NCBI GenBank assembly: GCA_021234535.1
Contig: CM037838.1
Span: forward strand, 11,615,929-11,679,928
Source: Stichopus chloronotus
Lineage: Eukaryota; Echinodermata; Holothuroidea; Aspidochirotida; Stichopodidae
DNA: 64,000 nt
Reading direction: 5' to 3'
A model generated the notes under the pieces. The model worked only from the letters and a program-made list of their open reading frames with translations. It ran no database searches and had not been told where the DNA came from. A program made the translations under genes and the position numbers. Below, piece by piece: positions 25,661 through 38,353 of the stretch (within the stretch, counting starts at the first letter, position 1; each line of letters begins with the position of its first letter).

Positions 25661-28600
25661 AAAGTCAATACCTTGCGAGTAGAAAACATATTTCAGTGTC
25701 ATCCGGGTCTACATTTGCAATTTAATCCAAGACTCTGATGATCAAAAAGACTGAATCTATTGACGGGCATGATCACGAAACGCAACGATGTCACCCGCAA
25801 CTGGCCTCACACAGTGTAATTGCTGCAGCAACATGGGAAACAGGAAATTTGTCGATTTGTTATATTATGCTTAAAATCATTGAGCTGCTTTTTATGCTTG
25901 TCCCCCTCCCTTCACAATTCTCTGTTTTCTCGATCATCACCTAGGTCAAATGTCACACATAGTGTTACCGTAATTTTTGTCACGTGAATTCTCGTGAATT
26001 GTGGTGGGATGCAGAAATCTCCTCACTGTCTATATGGTAGGCCTATTCATTCCTGCAGCAACAGGTGTTCCTTTAAACATAAATAAACTGCAACGAAGAA
26101 AGCCATTCACCACTCACCAGTTCGCCATACTGTATATACATACCAAGAGCTCCGTTACTCATATACCTGTAGTATAATGTTCAAACTGCTCAGGAACAAT
26201 TTATCACTGTCTTAAGTATCGCCTTTCAGAAGTGGAACAATTAAGTCATCGTATTTACACACTGAATTCACTGTATGTTTGCTTAAAGCAGTAAAAAAGC
26301 CAACATCGATCTGGGAATTTAGTTTAACTGTTAACTATATATTAACTTCCTACTAGCAATTGCTAATTTACAACATCGACTGTTGGTCAAGTTTGACTGC
26401 TGCTGTAGTAATTTCCAGAATTGGAATCTGAACACTCAATCCAGGTGGGTCTGCATTCAACTTCAGGCAAATTTCTGACAACAGAAAGGATTGGGTGTTT
26501 GACAAGTAATCAGAAAATATACTCTAAATTCTGTGGAAGGAATCACTTCACTATCTCAATTCTTTTCTTGTCATCTTCTTGTCGTAAATAATTACGTAAG
26601 GGCTTTATGCACACTCAACTATCAAAGAGAGTGCTTAAGGTACTGTACTGTCAGGTGGGGATAATATTTATTTGAAAGATAATTGTTAAATACGGTAGGG
26701 TGGTACCAGTTAGAACATATACCAGTATTTTTCCCTGTCTCAGTACTGCTATTGGTACTAGAACTGTTATCGGTTTTCCACACATGTGCATTTCTGAAAA
26801 GTTAACTTGGAAAATAAGTCATAAATCAATCCACTGACTCAAACATGTAATCATCCACCTTCATTCTTTAGCACAGGTTGAAGTACAATCATTGTCATTA
26901 AACTTGGTCTTACTTCTCACACATGCTCGATATTTTCTAAGTTACTGAGAAATGTTAACTGTTTCCACAAGATTCTACCATACATTCTGCCTATCCTACA
27001 TTCATCAATTGGAAAAATTAAGCTTAGGCCTGCAAATACAAAATATACAGTATATGTACAGTACGATGTACAATGTACAGTACCGTAGTTTGCGAGGATA
27101 CTGCTATTTCTTTAAATATCATGCATCCAACCGAATTAAGTCTAGACTGTTGGGGCCAAAAAACATTTCTTGGATGCATACCAGGGAACTAACTGACACA
27201 TGTAATAGTAACAGGAATAGATTTTGTTGATTTAAATAAGCCTAAGGTACACATGCTATATCCTGTAAACCAATGTTGTTTACATAATTGAGTCGTGAAG
27301 TCTCATGTACGAAATAGCCTAATGTTAAGATTTTTTAGCTGATGTTACTGTATTTGTATCAGTTGGCTCAGAGAATGGTTGTAGGTTACAACAAAACAGA
27401 GGCCTCCTTCAGGGTTTTTTACTACTTGTTGGCAGCATCATATTTAGACAAATTTTAGATTATAAATGTTAGAAATAACAGCACGCATAAAGGGTAATAA
27501 TTGTTTGGAAATGGTACTGATTCCATTAAGTTGGTAACAGAAAGATTAGACCAGTAGTACCTGTAGCAATTTGGTACCTAGTAGACCAATTTATCAAAAT
27601 ACCGGGCACCAACTTGAATTCCGGTATACTACACAAACCTGTTGTCAAATTTGATACAATCACTACCGTCAGTAAATTACGCGCATACAATGACAGAGGT
27701 ACTGTACAGTGTACTGTAGGTCTATGCATAGGCTAGACATTTACTATATCTTATCATATTCCAAATTCACAGCATCGTGACCTTTTCTGACGCCACTCAA
27801 TTTGTGGTAGTCAACACTGTCAAATTTCATGTCAGTGCAATACTGGCTATGACTACAGTAAGTCTTGGAATCAATAAAGTTAATCCATCTAAGTTTAAGG
27901 AAGAGCTGCCTTAAAAATCCTGAGGTCCTTCTGTGAAAGCCTTTATGCAGTCACGTCTCAAAATAAAACAAACTTGTACTTGAACAGCAATTCTGCAATG
28001 ATGATAACTGCAACCAGAGCCCAATAATAAAGCTGACATTTTTATACTAATTTCTCTGTCCATTAGTCAGTGCCTATTCCATGGTTTTCAAATTGAATCT
28101 GTGGTTTAATTACTGACTAAGGCAGTGTTCAAATATTCTTATTGTACCTGTTTTTTAATCAACTTCAGAAATATGTTGGTCAAAATTTCTTCCTTTGTGA
28201 TATATCTACTGAACATACTTGAACCACTCTCCTCAAAGCAACCTGAGTTTGAAAAGCAAACCCAAACAGCCCCTCACTTTTCCCCATGGTCAAAGGTAAA
28301 AAATAGAAAAAAAAAAGCATTACAGTAGCAGGCATTGTGTGCCTGAAGAAGTGCAGGTTTCATGCATGCTGTATGGGTTTAGGCTTCAGAACAGATTACA
28401 ATGTCAAAGAACAGTTTGATCCACTTTGTAAAATGGTGATAGTATAAAGGTACCAAACATGATCTCTCTTTTGCCACAATCTTACACACATGATTAAAAA
28501 CAGCCTGTAGATCTAACTACACACTGTTCAGTACATGTATCTATGTAATACAGTATAGAAAAAAAAACTGAGCTAACTTTAAGTGGGACACAAATTTAGG

Positions 28601-29219
28601 TCAAAAAATAAATGGGTGTACATGATGCCAAATCTCACTTGAAATATACGTAGAAGCATTTGGCGGTTGAATAATTCAATTTATCAAAACAAATTGTACA
28701 TAGGTACTCTAAAATGTTTACTTGCTCAATGAAAAAAAACCATAACTAGTTCTGTTTCTAGGACAATGTTTCACACACTGTACACTTTTGCAATCTGCAT
28801 TTGGTGTAAAACATGACACCTGTCTTGCACCAGTGCCGTCTGAGATATGTTGAATGTCTTTGCAAAATTCAATTACTATGTGACCGTGACAGTTTCACAC
28901 ATTTTCTACGACTGATCACAATTTTTCGAAAGTCAGGTGACTTTATGCTCTCTGTAAAAATGCACAATCTGTATAGACTTTTATTATTAAGCAGCTAGAT
29001 GTGACAGAACAAACCAAACTCTTTACATATATCAGTATTTTTTTCTTTAATTTTCTTTGTGCATGGTCTATCTTCCAGCCTGTTTCTGTCTTGGTTCTCT
29101 CATTACTAGGCACAATTGTCTACACGTCAGCAAACAATCATGCAATTTCGAAGGCAGGGATCATAAAGGTTGAACAATTTGATGGGGGAGTGAATCATTG
29201 TTCCCACTAAGGGACTGAA
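25661..29219. other. Non-coding stretch
   Basis: AT-rich, with dense TACTGTA words at 26.6-27.7 kb. Nothing else recognised. Confidence 0.6.
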
Positions 29220-29812
29220 TTAAAGAAGGCAAGTCAGGACTTTTGACAAAGTCAAATGAGAGACTAACATATGGTGAATGCCGTTACCAAATTTCAGTTA
29301 AATACGTTGCTTACTTTCCAGGATATTGCAATTTGAATATCCATATAAAACAAAAATTATCAGGAAGCTGCCATTTTGAGATTGTGATGACATCACCAGA
29401 CCACATATGATTTGAAGCTTTGGTTTTTCTTTATATTTCATTGTCAATAAATTTTAACAGTCATTCATAGATTCAAGTCATAGTATTAATGATTTGATTT
29501 TTGCATGATACACCCCAGTAATTCAACACAAAATGTGTGCAAGTGTGTTTCGGATTGATAGAAATAATACAGTAGGTAAAGAATACAAAGAAATGCATTA
29601 AAATTTTTGCTTTCAGTGGTTATGTGACATCATTATTCGACTTACTCAAGTTGTTTTACATTCAACTTAGGCAAAAATGGAAGCACCCTTTTCTGAATTT
29701 CAAAAGTGTGTAACTTGGATAGAAAACAATATCTCTGAATGAAACTTTGGGAAGATGTTTGTCAAACACTTCTGCTTCATTTTGATATTCCCAGGGTTTC
29801 CTTCTCCTTTAA
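29220..29812. mobile_element. 593-bp palindromic MITE bounded by TTAA
   Basis: TTAA at 29220-29223 is followed by AGAAGGC; TTAA at 29809-29812 is preceded by CCTTCTCCT. About 60 bp in from each end, the arms match inversely: left ACCAAATTTCAGTTAAATAC and onward against the complement of right GAAACTTTGGG and CAATATCTCTGAATG. Two TGACATCA words (about 29388 and 29625) sit symmetrically about the middle. TTAA targets are typical of piggyBac-type elements, but the family is not assigned. Divergent arms imply an old copy. Confidence 0.5.
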
Positions 29813-30004
29813 CCTACGAGGGAAATTCCTCTAAAAAGAAAAATTGGGAGAGGGATTTTCAAAATCAAGGAGGGAGTTGCTTTTTTACTTGTTCCCATGA
29901 AGTTGTTGTTATGTAACACAACAATACAGTATAAACATGAATTGCCTTCTTCAGACAGGTCTTTTAAAAAAATCAGCTTCACCGGGGTATACACACATAT
30001 TGGT

Positions 30005-30300
30005 GGAAAATTTTCAAGGACTTTTCCAGGCTATTGATTTCATTTTCCACCCACCAGCACCGCATTCAAAATCCTAACATCAATGATGAATCTCAATCTA
30101 CCTTAGTTCCTAATTTTGGCATTTTTATGACATTTAAATTTAGATTGGGTTATTTACTACGGATACGAGATTAACAAATTGCTCAGGACTGACTTCTCCA
30201 CGAAATATTATGAAATAAAGCAACTTCAAGGACTTGCAAGGCCACCTTGAAAATGGACCAATTAAATTCCAGGACTTTCCGGGTTTTCCAGGACCCATAT
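30005..30300. mobile_element. Remnant with CCAGGACTTTCC-type ends, hAT-like
   Basis: The right end reads AATTCCAGGACTTTCCGGG, TTTTCCAGGACC and the left part has TTCAAGGACTTTTCCAGGC. Repeated TCCTGGAAAA/TTCAAGGACTT words are familiar from non-autonomous hAT-type repeats in many animals; that resemblance is from memory and not checked. Ends and target duplication are not resolved. Confidence 0.4.
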
Positions 30301-32574
30301 GAGCAACAACTGACATAACATGGTTGCTATGAAATTTGGCCTGACTTTTACTGTATGTTGGCTGTATATCAAGTACAGTACAGAGGTACAGTTTACTGAC
30401 TCCTGACTCTGCATGCAGTACTACTGTAGTGTTGAATTTAAGCAATTTCATCTGGATGTCCAAGGCAAAGTACTGTACATATTAAATGTGGTTGACCCTT
30501 TTCAAACTTACAGAAAGCATTCACTCCTACCAATGTTTACATTTCACTAGCACAATAAATCAACTTAACTTACTGGGTACTACTGTATATGCTATTGAAT
30601 GCTCAGCACCAATAACATGCTTGTAATTTACAGTCGACCATGCAAATCCAGAACTGTTTCACACGTTCTACATAAATCTGAAGCAATAGAGTATTGGTTG
30701 TCAGAAAGTACTAACAATACAGTGTATGGTTGCCCTAACTTTGAAATATTTTTGGTGTCTCAAATGAAGAGACCACCACCAACGTTCTTCACTGTCATTC
30801 ATCACACAATAATTAATGCAACGATACAGTAGTGTAAGCATACCTCAAAATTGAAAGCATTGAATTTTTAAGGTTTGCCATACTGTACATCCATTCTCCA
30901 CTGCAGTGCCACTTTCAACAGCATGCCATGGATATCCAAGAAGCCATAGCAGTAAGGGGACAGGAAACTACAGTCGGAGCCATAATGTCAAAGTAAATAA
31001 ATGATGATCCTTCTCAATGAAAACCGCACGGTGTGATTGGAATACAAAATCAACAATCCTTCAAAATTAATGGCAAATTGTTGATCATGGGTACAATCTG
31101 TCGGTATAAAGTCAGGCGTCAGCTTGTTAAGCACATCTTTTTAGGGAAAATCTTCTGATAGGTAATTCAGTCAAGCTTTTATTGCTCCTCCTTTCTTTTA
31201 GACTTGGAGCGACCAGAAGCAGAGAGATGGAAGAGGAACTGGAATTCATCCTCTTGCATCAGTGGCATTCCCTTCACTGCATCCCTTCACTGCATCACGG
31301 TGATCGATTGCCCAGCCATAAGCAAACAGAGTCAGACTGGAGCACAGTTTCTCCTTTCAGTCTGCACAGAGGTCGTTTAAATTGTGTACCAGCTAACAAA
31401 AATACTGCTCAGCAAACTGTTGAAACTGCAGTAACTCAGAAATATATCAAATACATTTCACTTGAAGCTTTTGTGATCAATCTGCAGTCATTGCAGTGCC
31501 AGTGTGGTTATGGCCATCTTACATGCAGTTTAGTAATGTACACGGTTGTCCATGCACGTTCAGTCCTCAACGGAATACAGTACTGTATTAAGAAAAGATA
31601 TTTAATGGTGAAACTTATGCAATAATTTCAAAAGATATATGCAAAGGGTCAAACGTTTCTGATGCACAATGCTGCAATGTTGTTCATTAATGTCAACTAC
31701 TGTTTTTCAAATTCAACATCTGCAGGGGCTATCTAAACCTGCCTCTGTATGCTCCTTCAATGTATGCAAGTTACTGATATATCACTGAAGCAATATAGGG
31801 ACAAGTGTTGAAATCTAGAAATACTTTCAGTTGGCAAATATCCAATTACAGTATACACACCTAAAATAGAAAATGTAGGTTTCCTTTCCAAAATAATGTG
31901 ATGTGATGTCAGTAATTTCATTCTCTCCGTTGCACTATCATGAGCAAAACTGATACATCAATTCGCAATGTTAAAAATACCAATCCTGAAATGCATTGCC
32001 AGGATTCATTAATGTTGGCATTGTATTGTATTCCAAATAAAGTCATTTAGTTGAAATCAAATATATTGATTGTCCTTCTAAACAGGACAACTTTTCCACA
32101 GAATTCGATTGTCCCTTACAAACTTTTGGGTGTTTTGGATGCTGGGGCTACCAGTCCTGGAGTGGACAGTATAGTTGAATGTTTTTGCATACAACACATC
32201 ACAGAAATTCATCACTGTTAAAGAAAAGCAAGGACAGGACAGGGAAGGCTAACGCTTCAACGTTACATGACAGTTTTGATATACTCTTGTCAGCAATTAA
32301 ATTCCAGGCGTCCACGATGGAAATCTTGCCAGATTAGTTGCCCACGTAAATCAAACTGTTAGAAGAACAATCCGAATGCTTCCCTTCTCCCTCCCCCCCC
32401 CCCTTTCCGCCAGTAATTCCCTGGGAGCAATAACTGGACATTGATCATGTAGACCATGCAGTGTTAGTGTCATGGTTTTGATCAAAGATAATCAGGTCAG
32501 CTGGTTTGTTTGTTGATTGAAGAGGGGAGGAGACTGATAGGATTCTGGTGATGATTCTGTAACCTACTTGCAAC
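30301..32574. other. Non-coding stretch apart from the 31.2-kb exon candidate
   Basis: No repeat structure recognised except the C11 run at 32393. Confidence 0.5.
31202..31625 (+). CDS. Weak exon candidate after a good acceptor
   Basis: The acceptor TTATTGCTCCTCCTTTCTTTTAG ends at 31201. The frame that follows begins LGATRSREMEEELEFILL and stays open to a stop near 31625. The first 100 bp has near-balanced composition while the rest is AT-rich; CACG|GTGATC at about 31299 could be a donor. There is no recognised domain. Low-confidence entry. Confidence 0.12.
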
Positions 32575-33065
32575 GGTGGGCACGGTATTACAAATGATGA
32601 AAACAAACAGTGTCATGACATATCATCGACCAAACTACGGGTAAGGATTGACCGACAGGCATTGTACAGTATGGTACATATGGATGTCATAAAAGATGAA
32701 TCTATGGGCAACATACAGTATTCTGCTGAGCTATACATGGTGCATGGAAATGGCGTATTACAAATGTCACCAACACAAGGATGATGTAACCTTCTGAAGT
32801 AGTGTGTGTGCATGAATAAGGCATATATTACACAAAACAATGCTAATTTATTATGTACAGCAAGTGATCATGCACTTTCTGTTGGGTGCATGAATACAGT
32901 GTAGACTACAACAAACAATGCCATTAATCTACTGTAGGTGTAAGGTACCGTCTTATTACATGGTGTGCATGAATTGATAAGGTATAGCACAGTGCAATTA
33001 ACCTTTGACTGAAGCAATGTCAACCAATTATAACCTACTGTACATGCATGAGTAAGGTACAGTAA
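32575..33065 (+). repeat. Degenerate tandem array, unit about 78 bp
   Basis: The motif GTGCATGAATAAGGTA or a variant recurs near 32738, 32810, 32886, 32967 and 33045, with spacing 72-81 bp. A second shared word, AAACAATGC, lies at a similar offset in several units. The right flank of the neighbouring element (about 35345-35375, TGCATGCCATAAACAAGGTG) looks like a continuation, implying the element landed in the array. Divergence between units is high. Confidence 0.45.
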
Positions 33066-33240
33066 CCATGGTGCATGTGGGGGTTTCCCGCGAGACCGAA
33101 ATTGCATTGAAGCATATGGGCGAAGCTGTAACTGGTTTGACTTGTGATCGTACGCTCAATAAGGTCCGCGGGACCGAAGGTCTGCGAGACCGAAATTCAA
33201 AGGTTTGCGAGACCGATACATAGGGGTTTCCACTAGAGAT

Positions 33241-33375
33241 ATGAACATTTGATTTTATAGGCCTTTTGAACTTATATGACACCTCCTTTTACAGTAGGCT
33301 GACCTTATGGGACATTTACTAAACTTTTGTTACACCCTTTTGAAATTATAGGACATCAACACTCAACACATGAAC
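33241..33375 (+). repeat. Degenerate ~26-39 bp units around TGAACTTATGGGAC, interrupted by the pogo-like element
   Basis: Related units occur near 33241, 33267, 33301, 33340 and 33370 (TGAACTTATATGAC, TGACCTTATGGGAC, TGAAATTATAGGAC). The series resumes on the other side of the insertion at 34921, 34934 (GTGAACTCAAGGGAC) and 34956 (ATGAACTTATGGGAC). This internal tandem array of the outer element was cut in two by the later insertion. Confidence 0.5.
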
Positions 33376-33403
33376 TCTTCAAACGTATGTTTTCTTTTGT
33401 TTA

Positions 33404-34911
33404 CAGTAAAACCCCGTTTATCCGAACACGTCGGGACCAGACGTTGTTTGGATAACTGAAAAGTTCGGATAAACGGGGTTCCATGTTTATTGTTAATTTG
33501 CTACCCCTAGTGAAACATGCGCGCATTAATAAAGTGAAATTAACCATTGTTACGTTGTCTCCGTGTTATTTCTTTGGTTTCAAATTAAAAAATAAATATT
33601 TGTTGAAAATTCAAAGTGTTTCGTGCGTTTTCTTAGACTGAACTTCCAAGGAGGATAAATTGAATGAGGGTAATTACTGTCCGTCTGGGTTGCGATACTT
33701 TGCCCGCCGTTAGGATAACACATAGCCTACACACGGAATCCTAACATTCAACCAAAAGCAACAGTAGCCTACATTTTCAAAAAGATGCGATAAAATAACG
33801 AACATGCATGTAAAATTTTACCTCTACAAACGGTATAAACGCTTGCCCAAATGGAAAAGAGAGATGTATAGTGGGAAGCATGGCACTTAAAACCCCCGAC
33901 AGTATGACCGCTAGTACCACTACGTACTTGCGAATTTAGGAGCGCTAGCTACAACATTGCAAGGTTTACGAGCGCGGTTACTTGCGTGGTACTGTTTGAA
34001 AGCTAGGCTTTTCGAAATGCCGGAATCTTTGGAGTGGAAAAGTAACATGCGCGGATTAATTTTTTATACAGTGATTTGAATCGAATTTGGCAAGGGATAA
34101 CCATATGTTTTGAGTACAGCTCATTTTATCATGTGTTTGAATCGTTTGTTGTACCGCGGCCTTAATTGGATATTCAGGAGATTTAAAAAGGACTTTATCA
34201 AAATGGCTTTTCCAAAGTTTGACTAGGTTATAGAAGCTTGCTATCTTTCACAAGCTCGTTAAGTGTTAATGGGGCTATCAGTTCTCTTGACACAATGCAT
34301 GAACGAATTCAAAGATATTGCCGAAAGACATTCGAAGACGGGATTTATTTGCTTTGAACTTCAAGTTTTTTAAGCTTGTTAACTGTCTCATCTGGGGCCA
34401 TCAGTTCACTTTATTCTCACCTATGGCACCCAGATTTAAGTCTGATTGACATTCTTCCACACGCGTATTAATTCCAGTCACTGTATTGTTAGGTGTGAAA
34501 AGAACAACTGTTGGGCAGCGCTAACACTAGCGCTGGGCTTTGCATGAAAAACCTAAGTTAAGTACACTTCGATAGGCTATGCACAGTATGGACTTAGTGA
34601 CGCTATTGTGATTCTACGCCGACAATGAAGAAAGAAAACACACGGAGAATTAGCCGGGTATTTCTGAATCATGTATTCATCATCCAGCTTGGCGGTTTAA
34701 GTTGGTAGTAGAGATAAACAGTAACAATAGCTGGTTTAACTGCAAAAAAGATCTTCGAGGGTCGAAAAAAGTTAAACAGAGAGACAAAATGTCAAATCTA
34801 GACTGAAATTTTACATTGCTTATGTATGATGCCAGTTTTGAGAAACCGAACGGCAAGTTCGGATAAACAGGGTTTCGGATAAACGGGGTTCGGATAAGCG
34901 GGGTTTTACTG
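33404..34911. mobile_element. Non-autonomous pogo/Tigger-like DNA transposon, 1508 bp
   Basis: The left end CAGTAAAACCCCGTTTATCC and the reverse complement of the right end CAGTAAAACCCCGCTTATCC differ at one base, and both ends abut TA (33402-33403 and 34912-34913), the target duplication of Tc1/mariner-pogo elements. Each end carries internal copies of the terminal motif. On the left an inverted 17-bp copy (33463-33479) pairs perfectly with 33411-33427; on the right the unit TTCGGATAAACGGGGT is repeated three times (34857-34905). No transposase frame was found inside. An imperfect internal duplication spans about 34248-34296 and 34366-34415. Good end preservation suggests a fairly recent insertion. 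Confidence 0.85.
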
Positions 34912-36080
34912 TATTTATTTATGGACCTCACAAGTGAACTCAAGGGACCTTTAAAATGAACTTATGGGACGCCGCAGTGAATATATTACATTCTTTGGGG
35001 ACGGCTGGAAAAAACAGTAAGTCCAAAACGAAAGTTATAAGACGACAAGAAAATCATTATAATAATGAAAAAATCATTAAAAATAATTCAACAGCTAACA
35101 ACATAACATGTTTCGATTCTTATTTCAAGGTCACCATTTGGGGCCACAAGCTTTCACCCCTCTTAAGGTCAGATGAAAAAAGCGAAACCATCATATTTCT
35201 TTTCTGGAAGTATATTTCAGAAACAAAAATGATTTAACCATTGAAGCTGACCAAACTTGCACAAAATAGTGCAAGTTGACTAAGTTATCTCCTCCCTCGC
35301 AGATCTTCGGTCTCGCGGACCTTCGATCTCGCGGGCAGTAACCATTGCATGCCATAAACAAGGTGTAATTAGAAATGACATTACAATCTATTATATAAGT
35401 GTCCAGCTTGGTCCAGATGATCTACTGTATGAAGGACAGCATCCTGTTTATATGTACGGTATACATACTACAATATTTTTCAATTGGTAATTTGAGGTAC
35501 AGGTAATACAAAATGTAATATGACTCACAGTATTTCAACGGAGCTACAGTAGTGCAGTACAGGAGTTACTGCAGACATCACTGATTTAATTTAAATATGG
35601 TGTTAACAACATTACCATCCATCTAAGCATATCAGTTTGTATCGCATTTAACTACATTCCTGATATTGCTGCACATATGGTACTCAGTCTTGCCATGTGT
35701 ACTATACAGACATATGTTACTTTAATCCAGCCATGTCTGTCAGTTCACATTGTAACTTCCTGTACAATGTTACTGTACTGTACATCTTTAGTTCTCATGG
35801 TGTCAGTACATGCTACTTTAATCTAACGATGTCTGTCAGTTTGTATCTGGCTGATAAGATCCTCCAGATGACAAATTGCCAAGTCCTGAATTTACATGAA
35901 TGAGTTAAATTAACTCCCAAAGGTCAAGCGTCTTTCACTCTGTTGCCCTGCATGAATGGTTTCGATTAAAAGCTGCACGATCTCAATCTAAATTAACATC
36001 CTCTGAGCCATGCCACAGCTGTGTTTGGATGTGTCTGCACCAATCGAAGGTTGACAACATTTCCTGCGATACGCTCACTT

Positions 36081-36268
36081 AGGAGGACTGACAGGGGGAG
36101 ACATACAGGTACAGCACAGCCAAGTGTGAGGATCACGGGAGTGACCGTGGGTAATGGTAAGGATCGGGGAATAGGGTGACTTCGATGGTGGAGTGCACTG
36201 CCAAGTTGGAAGAGGGACTGGGAGTGGGTAACTGTCCATGGTAAGGAATGGAGAGGGGGAGGGAAGGA
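36081..36268 (+). repeat. G/A-rich polypurine stretch
   Basis: A second purine-biased tract of about 190 bp, with GGTAATGGTAAGGATCGGGG and GGTAACTGTCCATGGTAAGG as a loose internal duplication. The purine bias is weaker than in the 40.2-kb tract but has the same orientation. Confidence 0.55.
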
Positions 36269-36784
36269 TTAACAAACTTTAAAGCTAGTATCTTTACACT
36301 GATTCCTATTTAATTACGTCAACTTCTAATGTGAAACAGTGTATAGTACTATAGCTACAGCAGTATCATAATTTTAGATGTTGAAGGCTCTCTCTTTCAC
36401 TGGCCAGAATCTGTTTGGAGTCTGCACTATGCGGATCAACTCAAACATGTACGTATACATGTTGGTCTGGACTGCAGTCAGGAACAATTCAACCAATACC
36501 AATATTCAATTTTAGCTATGACCGTAGCTCTGCCATTATGCCACATTTTGTTATTACGAGTTAGGTGTCTAACAGTTTTTTAAAATGTGCTAACAGGCCC
36601 CGAGTCACCTTAATGGCAAGGACGCCCACTTCATCGAATTCATTAGTACAGTATCAAAGGGTTGCTATAGGACCTATTGTACTGTACTGTGGTATCCACT
36701 GGAAGTTGCCATAGAAACACATTTTAATGGGAATAGGATATTTTTCCACTGTGGGCATTTACAAACATCTAGGTCAGCATCTCT

Positions 36785-37160
36785 TTCCTAGCTCAAGATA
36801 TTGCTGAACTTTGAAGAAAGACTCCTCTGGTCAAGCAAGGTTTCTGGTTGCCTCAAGGTTGCCAAAATGCCATGTAACAACACTGGCAAATCATATATTG
36901 CGAGAAGTCTTTGGTTGAACTTGATGCTCTCATTTTAACCTTGAAATTTGACACTAGCAAAAATATAGGTTGAGCATATTGTAGATTTACCTTAAAATTT
37001 TGGGGCAATAAAAGTACAGTAACAACTGTCAGCTATTGTAATGCTTCTTTTAAGACAAGAAATACATGTGCTGTAGTTAATAGTGTCTGCGTCATGAAAT
37101 TCCCCATTGCGCAATGTACCATTATGAAAAAATATTTCTTCACAAATTCATAACTCCTGA
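36785..37160 (+). repeat. Dispersed repeat, copy 1
   Basis: GGTCAAGCAAGGTTTCTGGT and TGCCTCAAGGTTGCCAAAATGC align with a segment 8.3 kb to the right (copy 2), and further blocks follow in the same order (CTTTTAAGA; CCCATTGCGCAATGTACCA; ATATTTCTTCACAAATTCATAAC). Identity in the best 90 bp is roughly 75-80% by eye. No terminal structure was seen. Confidence 0.45.
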
Positions 37161-37543
37161 ATCAAACATGGGTTTGAGGTATGGTTTTTAAGAGAGAAAT
37201 ATTCTTTTTTTTTAAATATTTTCTTTTCTCAGTATCAATCTTCGGTATGTGGCTTACCAATCCCTTTAAAAACAGAGGCTACAGAGTTGAACAACCTATT
37301 TTTTGTTCTTTCTCCATCATCATATGGAAACCTTTACACCAGTTACAGGTACTCGCCTTTTTTTTTAGTTATTTATGCTTTGAGTGATCCATCACCTTTT
37401 AAACTTTGAAGATCTGTAAGATTTTGGACAGGACTATTTAGACAGAGGAGAGAGAAATATTACAGTTATTGAAAAATAGAGCATTTCGATACAAAATGTT
37501 CTACCCTGACTTGTCTCCATAATTTTCTTGAATAATTCCTCAG

Positions 37544-38051
37544 AATGATTAGCATATCATACTTATCATTTTTAATGGCAATTTCGTCATTGTCTGTTGA
37601 CCCCTTGCCTAAAGAGCACCCCCACGACAAGAATATAAACTCCACGAGTACTGAGACTGAAATTTCGGCAAAGAGCTCACCAGAAGATAAATTTAATCTT
37701 CAAATTCAGAACAAAATAACACAGGAATTTGGGCAATGTATCTGTACAGTGTTAAAAACTACTTCGTATGAAAAGCAAATGATGGTTCTTATTTACTGCA
37801 CAAAATACACGATTTCAACGACCATTTTTCAACAACAGCAGTACGTGGCACTGTTTCTGTCGCTTAAATGCTTTATGTATAGAGTGGGATGTGAGATCGT
37901 TCGATCTGCAATCTCAAGCTATCGGTTCTTTAAAACTACAGGGATTTTTTTCATCCAATGTAAAGATTTTTACATCATTGGAAAGGGAAATATCAAAACG
38001 TTCATATTCCATCGAGACACTGATGTTGTGACATGGCTCCTGCATGCCTGA
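37544..38051 (+). CDS. Longest open frame of the window, possible exon
   Basis: A 168-codon frame starts with ATG at 37545, directly after TTCTTGAATAATTCCTCAG, a passable acceptor. The first half is hydrophilic (PKEHPHDKNINSTSTETE follows a short hydrophobic stretch); the second half is rich in Phe, Ile and Cys as expected of AT-rich non-coding DNA. In 64 kb of this composition, six-frame chance frames of this length are not rare (a rough estimate is 0.2 expected), so length alone is weak support. No domain or signal sequence is convincing. Confidence 0.18.
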
Positions 38052-38353
38052 AAGGCATCGAAAAGTAGGAAGGTCATTGAAATTCTCTGGTGTTCATGGA
38101 AGTGTAGTATTGGGTATTTTACAGCCATAAATCTAATCAAATCAACACAAAAGGTTGATGAACATCAAGAACATTTTGCTCTTTTCAGAAATTGCCCCAC
38201 AAACAGCAATGTGACGGCAGTCTGAAGACTCAAAACAGGGGTAATATTTGGCTCATTGTGTGCTCCATCGAAGAGAGAAGACAAGTTCCCAAAGGTTTCG
38301 ATGAGCTACTCAAACTGGAATCAAATTCAAACATGGCAAAATTCAGGCTCTAA

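Larger units (their letters stand above)
33070..35335. mobile_element. Outer element with CCCGCGAGACCGAA ends, split by the pogo-like insertion
   Basis: CCCGCGAGACCGAA at 33088-33101 is matched inversely by TTCGATCTCGCGGG at 35322-35335 (one mismatch). Variants of GGTCTGCGAGACCGAA recur at 33166-33210 and, inverted, at 35305-35325. CAGTAACCAT occurs at 33060-33069 and again at 35336-35345, consistent with a target duplication of 10 bp or more, although about 18 bp separate the left copy from the terminal motif. Without the inner element it is about 760 bp. No coding frame; superfamily not assigned. Confidence 0.55.
35346..38353. other. Non-coding stretch apart from listed repeats and the 37.5-kb frame
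   Basis: Dense TACTGTA/TACAGTA words between 35.4 and 36.8 kb. Otherwise plain. Confidence 0.5.

Noticed and set aside
34680..34943. Minus-strand open frame of 87 codons in the transposon end
   Set aside because: It runs through the terminal repeats of the pogo-like element and has no transposase motif.
36075..36275. Pro/Ser-rich minus-strand open frame
   Set aside because: Same cause as the 40.2-kb frame: strand-asymmetric purine tract.
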